A DNA stretch of 27,208 nt, taken from JBCBSS01 sp039819065. Its GTDB lineage: Bacteria; Bacteroidota; Bacteroidia; Cytophagales; Cyclobacteriaceae. The translations under genes and the position numbers were made by a program. The DNA is taken from NCBI GenBank assembly GCA_039819065.1, contig JBCBSS010000108.1:1-27208 (forward strand), given 5' to 3'. The notes beneath the pieces were generated by a model that did not search any database, was not told the DNA's origin, and saw only the letters and a program-made list of their open reading frames with translations. Below are positions 22,415 to 27,208 of this stretch, in pieces (the first letter of the stretch is position 1; each line of letters starts with the position of its first letter).

Positions 22415-23869
22415 CTACATGACCACTAAGGCCAATAGACCAACCAACGAGACGGCTATAGTACCCAATAAAATAGGTAGCATATTCCTACTAAGCACTA
22501 TGGAATATTTATCTACACCTGCTACGGCAGAAGCTGCGATAATGTTAAATAGGCAAACCGCATTTCCTAGTGAGGCTCCTGTTAGTTGCATAGCCAATAT
22601 CACATCATGAGGTAAACCGAGACTTCCTGCAGCGTTGAATTGAACCGGTCCAAAAATGATATTAGAGACTGTGGTACTTCCGGTAATGAACGTGCCCATC
22701 AAGCCAATGAAAGGACTAACTATTGGGTAAAAGCTGCCAGTCTCTGCAAAAAGCAAGGACATCGCTTCTACCATAGAGGGCATTTCAGTGCCACCGCTAG
22801 AGAGCATCAGTCTTGTGATAGCGAGTGAAGGGAATAGAATCAGAAATACAGCCGAAGTCTTATTTAAAACAGGTTTTAGATTGACCTTATGGTTCTTACC
22901 TAAGAAAGCGGCTACAAAGGAAGCAAGAACGAAAGGAAGCAAAGGGGATTTAAGCGGCTGTAAAGAGGCATCTACTGTAGAAGTGAAGATACTGTCAAAT
23001 GTCAAACTCCAAGAAATGAAAGATGCTAAAGAAGGGTTTAGCTTTGGAAGTAATAATACCAGAACCAGGATTCCGTAAGGTATCCAAGGTTTCCATTCAA
23101 TTTTTCTCTGGGTAAAAAGGAAAAAGTAAGCAAAGGCCCCCATTAGGGTGGCAGCAATCACTCCAGTAAGCTCTTTCAGGAAAAAGGATAAACACACAAA
23201 CGGAAGGGCAATGCTTAGGTACAATTTCCAACTGTGTTTACTTCCATCAGGCCGCTCTCGTTTTACGAAACGTTGAATAAAAAAAACAATGATAGCCCCT
23301 GAGATCAACATGAAAAATGAGGCATAAACGTAGATGTATTTCACATCCTCTGGTGTCACCGATAGAGGCGCTTCAAAGCCAGCAGTAACAGGGGTACCAA
23401 TAGCACCAGCTATGGCAAATAAGCCATCTATTAATAAAACTACTATGATGGATAACACAGGGGAAAAGCCCAAAGAAACAAGTAGAAGAGGCACGATGGC
23501 TCCAGGTGTACCAAAACCAGCGACACTTTCGAAGAAGGCAGTTAAGAAGAAGGCTAGAAAATAAAATTGAAACCCAGCATCTCTATGGGCTCCTTTGAGT
23601 GAAGTTTTGATGCGATCAATAAAACCTACTTGTTCCATGTTTTGATGCAGCAGCAAAGCACCAAACACAATCATCAATATGGAAATGGTATCAATAAGAG
23701 CTGCTGCCAGTGAGGCTGGGAAAGCAATCCAATGGCTGTCCCAGGCAAAGAAAAGTATCGATGTTATGACCAGACCGGTGTAGATGCCGGCTTTAACCCC
23801 TTTCAGTAAACTGACTACGAGTAGAGTGGCAATGGGCAATAAGGAAAGACTAGAGAAAAGTGTATTCAT
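22415..23869 (-). CDS. lctP: L-lactate permease family transporter
   Basis: A 484-aa integral membrane protein with about 12-13 membrane segments, a little shorter than the 530-560 aa of E. coli LldP-type permeases. Hallmarks of the LctP family (TC 2.A.14) are ESVAGFGTPGAIVPLLL (114-130) and TGSTTVSNIIFGPVQ (about 396-410). The family takes up lactate or glycolate with protons. The D-lactate dehydrogenase gene lies upstream on the same strand, separated only by a hairpin element, so the natural reading is lactate exchange linked to that enzyme, either uptake or overflow export; direction cannot be told from sequence. The stereospecificity is also unknown. Confidence 0.88.
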   Translation of the reverse strand: MNTLFSSLSLLPIATLLVVSLLKGVKAGIYTGLVITSILFFAWDSHWIAFPASLAAALIDTISILMIVFGALLLHQNMEQVGFIDRIKTSLKGAHRDAGFQFYFLAFFLTAFFESVAGFGTPGAIVPLLLVSLGFSPVLSIIVVLLIDGLFAIAGAIGTPVTAGFEAPLSVTPEDVKYIYVYASFFMLISGAIIVFFIQRFVKRERPDGSKHSWKLYLSIALPFVCLSFFLKELTGVIAATLMGAFAYFFLFTQRKIEWKPWIPYGILVLVLLLPKLNPSLASFISWSLTFDSIFTSTVDASLQPLKSPLLPFVLASFVAAFLGKNHKVNLKPVLNKTSAVFLILFPSLAITRLMLSSGGTEMPSMVEAMSLLFAETGSFYPIVSPFIGLMGTFITGSTTVSNIIFGPVQFNAAGSLGLPHDVILAMQLTGASLGNAVCLFNIIAASAVAGVDKYSIVLSRNMLPILLGTIAVSLVGLLALVVM

Positions 23870-23915
23870 AAGTAACGCGGGTATCGCTTAAGAAAATTGC
23901 GGGATAGTAGCTGAA

Positions 23916-24045
23916 ACCCCAAAAACCTGTCTTTTCGACCGTAGCGAGAAACCTTTCTAACTCAAAGGGATACATTTGAACACTTTCGACGCTTCGAAAA
24001 AAGATAGATGTCTCATTTTATTCGACATGACAGTTTTTTTGGGGT
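23916..24045. repeat. 130-bp hairpin element, copy 2
   Basis: Outer arms 23916-23932 and 24027-24045 (ACCCCAAAAA against its complement) pair with one base indel. Internal blocks shared with copy 1 are CTGTCTTTTCGACC (23927-23940), CTTTGAGT (on the minus strand, near 23960) and a diverged TGTCATnTCGAAT. It lies 40 nt downstream of the ldhA stop codon and about 45 bp upstream of lctP. The outer stem sequence differs from copy 1 but is self-complementary, so the structure rather than the sequence seems kept. Confidence 0.65.
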
Positions 24046-24084
24046 CTTGTACAGTATTCTCGCTAAGTAAGGTTTACACTTATG

Positions 24085-25083
24085 TCAGTCAGCTTTAACC
24101 TCATTTTCTAGTTCATCGCCTTTTATAAATTGCTTGATGTTCATTACCGTGGTGTTGGCAATGTTGTTCATGGCATTTTCTGTGAAAAAAGCTTGATGGG
24201 AGGTGATAAGCACATTAGGAAAAGTAATCAACCGCATGATTAAGTCATCTTCAATGATCTGGTCGCTCAGGTCATTGAAGAAAAGGTTCTCTTCCTGTTC
24301 GTACACATCGATCCCCAAATAGCCAATTTTCCGAGATTTTAACCCGCGTATCAGTGCTTCCGTATTGATTAGACCCCCACGGCTGGTATTGATGAGCATC
24401 ACCCCATCCTTCATCATTTTGATCGTATCTTTATTGATGAGATGTTTGGTTTCTTTGGTGAGCGGGCACTGTAAGGAAACGATATCGGATTTTCTAAGTA
24501 ACTCTTCTAAAGTCAAGTATTCAACTCCACTCTTTTGCAGTTCCTCGTTAGGATAAGGGTCACAGGCAATAACCTGGCAATTCAGCCCCTGCATGATCTT
24601 ACAGAAAATTTGACCTATTTTTCCGGTACCAATCACGCCTACACTTTTCCCATTGAGGTCAAAACCCATTAAGCCGTTTAATGAAAAATTATTTTCCCTT
24701 ACGCGGTTATATGCCCTATGTGTTTTTCTATTTAAGGTCATTATCATCGCCAAGGTATGCTCCGCCACAGCAAAAGGAGAGTAAGCGGGCACGCGGACGA
24801 TCTTGATACCAAATTCTGCTGCAGCCATTAAATCGACATTATTAAACCCCGCACACCTTAAAGCAATCAGCTTCACATTATGAGCAGCAAGCTTTTCTAT
24901 AATTGACCGGTTCACAATGTCATTTACAAACAAGCATATAATTTCAAAATCATTAAGTGTGCTTGTCATGTCTTCAGAAAGAGAATCTTCAAAAAAATGA
25001 AATTCGAGGTCATGCTCTTTACCTGCTGCTTCCAGAAATTTTTTGTCGTATGGCTTTGCGCTGTAAACTCCTATTTTCTTCAT
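24085..25083 (-). CDS. ldhA: D-lactate dehydrogenase (2-hydroxyacid dehydrogenase)
   Basis: A 332-aa cytosolic enzyme very like E. coli LdhA (329 aa). It interconverts pyruvate and D-lactate with NADH, the last step of lactate fermentation. The NAD-binding motif is GTGKIG (152-157), with acidic D175 at the end of the following strand. Catalytic residues R235 (NTSRGG), E264 (DVYEQEENLFF) and H296 (SHQAFF) are all present and fall at the same numbers as in E. coli LdhA. The substrate-side RCAGFNNVDL (76-85) and VPAYSPFAVAEH (98-109) are also typical. It is followed by the lactate permease gene and preceded by a 590-bp gap with possible regulatory sites. Confidence 0.93.
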   Translation of the reverse strand: MKKIGVYSAKPYDKKFLEAAGKEHDLEFHFFEDSLSEDMTSTLNDFEIICLFVNDIVNRSIIEKLAAHNVKLIALRCAGFNNVDLMAAAEFGIKIVRVPAYSPFAVAEHTLAMIMTLNRKTHRAYNRVRENNFSLNGLMGFDLNGKSVGVIGTGKIGQIFCKIMQGLNCQVIACDPYPNEELQKSGVEYLTLEELLRKSDIVSLQCPLTKETKHLINKDTIKMMKDGVMLINTSRGGLINTEALIRGLKSRKIGYLGIDVYEQEENLFFNDLSDQIIEDDLIMRLITFPNVLITSHQAFFTENAMNNIANTTVMNIKQFIKGDELENEVKAD

Positions 25084-25673
25084 ATCTCAAGATTGTCAAG
25101 TTCAGAATGCTATTATTTGATTAACCACTTTCCACTAAATGATTTATGTCATGCTACACATTACAACAATAGTGTAACAAGCACTGTACGTGTTACTTTT
25201 ATTTCAAATATATGGTAAGCCGTTCCCTTAGTCTATGAGACTATTAGCTTTACCTATTTTAGGTGAGTAGATTACTTTGGTCAACTTATTTTGAAGCTGA
25301 TCATAGCCGATTACCCATCTAACCCTTGAAAATTTAAGGAAATGAAATCTTAATTATTGATATAGAAAAAGATAACAAATAGTAAAAAATATTGTGTCCG
25401 ACTCCATTTTTGCCAAGCAGTATTTGATATGACTATGAAGGTGCGGATATATTGTGATAATCCGATAACTACCTGCGACACCAAAACCATTTTTAAGAGA
25501 GAATGTCTAAATGCTAAGTGGCCTCCCACCCCTATCTTTTAGGTAAGAATATACAAGTTTTACGCTTGTAGTGCCTTTTAACAAAAGCGATTGTATTTAG
25601 CAATGCATATGGATAGGGAGCCGCCAGCCGAACCTGCTTTCATGGTAATAATAGGTGGTATTTCCTGCGTTAA
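25084..25673. other. 590-bp non-coding region between ldhA and the WG-repeat-like gene
   Basis: No open frame here looks like a protein. Near ldhA, ATGA-N6-TCAT at 25139-25152 (56 bp upstream of the ATG) resembles Crp/Fnr-type sites, and GTAACA at 25174-25179 with TGTTAC at 25191-25196 forms a second spaced dyad. A small hairpin TACAAG/CTTGTA lies at 25552-25570. No clear TAnnTTTG element was found for ldhA. The stretch is AT-rich and otherwise featureless to the eye. Confidence 0.5.
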
Positions 25674-27208
25674 CTACCCTATCTCATAGAGTATCTGTCC
25701 ATTTTTATCTAGATACATATTTTTTTCTCCAATAACAGTTAATATCATCTGTTCGCCGAAGTAATCTGAGAATTCGGCATGATCATAGTTCAAGTCATTA
25801 ATGGGTTGATATGAACGATCTAAAATTCTGTAGATTCCGTCGGTTTCTTCGGCAATTACCAATTCATGATTAATATTTCTCTCAATATGAGAGAATTGAG
25901 GTTTGAGAATGGTGGAGAGATTTTCATCTAGATATTCTAAAAGGTAATCTTCACCATTATTATGAGCAAATTGAATAATGTTACTATCCGCATCATAAAA
26001 GCAATCGCTTACATTATTTCTTTCAAGGATAATTGCACCTTCACGTATGCTAAAGAGCAATATGGTATTGCTGTTTTTATATAAACAAAAAATATCTTTG
26101 AAGAGATGACTGATATTTTCATAATGTGGCATTATGATTTCTTTTCCATCTAAAGACAGTAAACCGAATTTACCTGATGTCATAAACGACAGATGGTTCT
26201 CTTCTACAATAAAATCCTCCGCAGAGAAAATATGCTCTCCACTTGTATTAATTAATCTATACTGATCATTACCGACAGGGATTTTTAACTTGCCAAACAC
26301 CTCTTGAGCATGTCCATTATTATTGTAGTCGGGAACGGATAAAAAATTATTGATGGAGGTCAAGTAAACCTCTGCACCTCTTTCTTTTTCCAGCAGTACA
26401 TAGTTGTCAAACTTTTCGAAGCTTTCATAGATGGCTTTGGTAACTATTTTATCCCTAATAAAAAGAGCCTTTTTTTCAGACTTTTTTTCAGCTAGAAGCC
26501 AAATATCCTCCGCAATAGCTTCCGGATATTCGTATTTGAATTTAGTGAATAATTTTCCGCTATATCCAGCCATAGCATAGCCAAAAGTCCAAGTAGAGTT
26601 TTTAAATACACCTATAGTCTCGTAATTCTTGTGAGTCTCATGGAATTCATTGGTATCTTCATAAATACTACTGGTTAGCCATTCCTTTAAAAGTATCTTC
26701 CCACTGCTATTGACAAAATTGATATCTTCCCGACTGTTCTCCACTATAGCAATTGCACCAAGGAAGCTTTGCGCTCTAGTAACCTCCGCCGGAAGAGACA
26801 ATGCTATATTAAAATCCGTGGCTCTTTTGAAATTTACTCTACCGTCCTTCTCCGTAAACGCAATAAGGTCTGATTGTAAATTGCCTATATATTTACATTC
26901 ATGGTTTAGTTTTCCATTCTTATCCAAAAGGTACATACTGTATCCAGTTGATACTCTTGCATAGCCGTTTACAAATAATGAAGCCTCTTTAAACCCTCTA
27001 GTACTAAGTTTCTGCCCAGAAATGTTATAGTAGTAAAAGAGTTGATCAGATGTGTTGAATAAAGGTATGTACGATTGAGTGTTAAAGATAAAATTTTCAC
27101 TCTCATAACTCCAAGTTGTCAGATCTATGTAGAGGTATCCGGATTTCCTACTGCTGTAAAAGTTATCCGAAATAGCCAAAGTGGTTAGGTTAAAGAATTT
27201 AACGTCAT
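25674..27208 (-). CDS. WG-repeat-like beta-rich protein, 5' end outside the window
   Basis: At least 510 residues; the frame is open through the right-hand window edge (codons for VKFFNLTTLAISDNF precede the first candidate TTG start at 27179), so the true start is probably beyond 27208. The protein is made of short, degenerate repeats of about 40-50 residues such as SGKFGLLSLDGKEIIMPHYENI and GEKNMYLDKNGQILYEI, which resemble WG/KWG repeats that fold into beta-propeller-like structures. There are no cysteines of note and no visible membrane segment in the part seen. WG-repeat proteins are often surface or signalling-linked, but the role is unknown here. The coding DNA seems more AT-rich than the left-hand operon. 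Confidence 0.7.
   Translation of the reverse strand, partial: DVKFFNLTTLAISDNFYSSRKSGYLYIDLTTWSYESENFIFNTQSYIPLFNTSDQLFYYYNISGQKLSTRGFKEASLFVNGYARVSTGYSMYLLDKNGKLNHECKYIGNLQSDLIAFTEKDGRVNFKRATDFNIALSLPAEVTRAQSFLGAIAIVENSREDINFVNSSGKILLKEWLTSSIYEDTNEFHETHKNYETIGVFKNSTWTFGYAMAGYSGKLFTKFKYEYPEAIAEDIWLLAEKKSEKKALFIRDKIVTKAIYESFEKFDNYVLLEKERGAEVYLTSINNFLSVPDYNNNGHAQEVFGKLKIPVGNDQYRLINTSGEHIFSAEDFIVEENHLSFMTSGKFGLLSLDGKEIIMPHYENISHLFKDIFCLYKNSNTILLFSIREGAIILERNNVSDCFYDADSNIIQFAHNNGEDYLLEYLDENLSTILKPQFSHIERNINHELVIAEETDGIYRILDRSYQPINDLNYDHAEFSDYFGEQMILTVIGEKNMYLDKNGQILYEIG

Noticed and set aside
22788..23078. 96-codon plus-strand frame opposite the lactate permease
   Set aside because: Antisense shadow; the permease frame carries the LctP signatures.
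1..27208. CRISPR array, tRNA, rRNA or transposase genes
   Set aside because: No regularly spaced repeats, no cloverleaf-like sequence with a GTTCGA-type arm, no rRNA-like stretch and no transposase or integrase frame were seen on either strand by eye.

Overview
The window looks like chromosomal DNA of a marine-type member of the Bacteroidota, probably order Cytophagales (Roseivirga/Fulvivirga-like). This is inferred from moderately AT-rich DNA, weak Shine-Dalgarno signals, one good and several partial matches to the Bacteroidota promoter -7 consensus TAnnTTTG, a DUF6713-type protein, a Tat-exported Gfo/Idh/MocA protein next to a DoxX-like protein, WG-like repeats, and dispersed hairpin elements. 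No rRNA, tRNA, CRISPR array, prophage or transposase gene is visible.

Left part (1-7616). Two small genes (97-303 plus strand, 413-667 minus strand) precede a tight four-gene plus-strand operon at 864-6158. Its genes encode a 613-aa fusion of a membrane fatty-acid desaturase/hydroxylase with an FAD/NAD(P)H reductase and a plant-type 2Fe-2S ferredoxin, a cholesterol-oxidase-like GMC oxidoreductase with a CxxCxxCxxxC motif, an Old Yellow Enzyme flavoprotein, and a TetR-family regulator. A perfect 13-bp inverted repeat abuts the first start codon and is the obvious candidate operator or leader hairpin. The operon looks like a self-contained, repressor-controlled oxidation/reduction pathway for a lipid- or sterol-like compound; the substrate is unknown. 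It is the most interesting system here. A 700-bp non-coding stretch full of palindromes follows (6159-6866), then a lipoprotein gene.

Middle part (7785-18646). All genes are on the minus strand: a DinB-like protein, small membrane and secreted proteins, a DUF6713 protein behind a TetR gene that ends in a 16-bp palindrome, a DUF1801 protein, an aldo/keto reductase, a SAM methyltransferase, a serine-beta-lactamase-like lipoprotein, a secreted protein of unknown function, a coupled GNAT/EamA pair, a NIPSNAP protein and a tandem VOC pair. This is a typical accessory collection of stress, detoxification and modification genes in short transcription units.

Right part (18786-27208), also minus strand: an overlapping pair (two-TM protein then a beta-barrel-like secreted protein), a DoxX-like protein with a Tat-exported Gfo/Idh/MocA oxidoreductase, fermentative D-lactate dehydrogenase followed by a lactate permease, and a WG-repeat-like protein cut by the window edge. 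Two related hairpin elements of about 130-140 bp (14615-14754 and 23916-24045) each lie just downstream of a minus-strand stop codon. Their outer stems differ in sequence but each pairs with itself.
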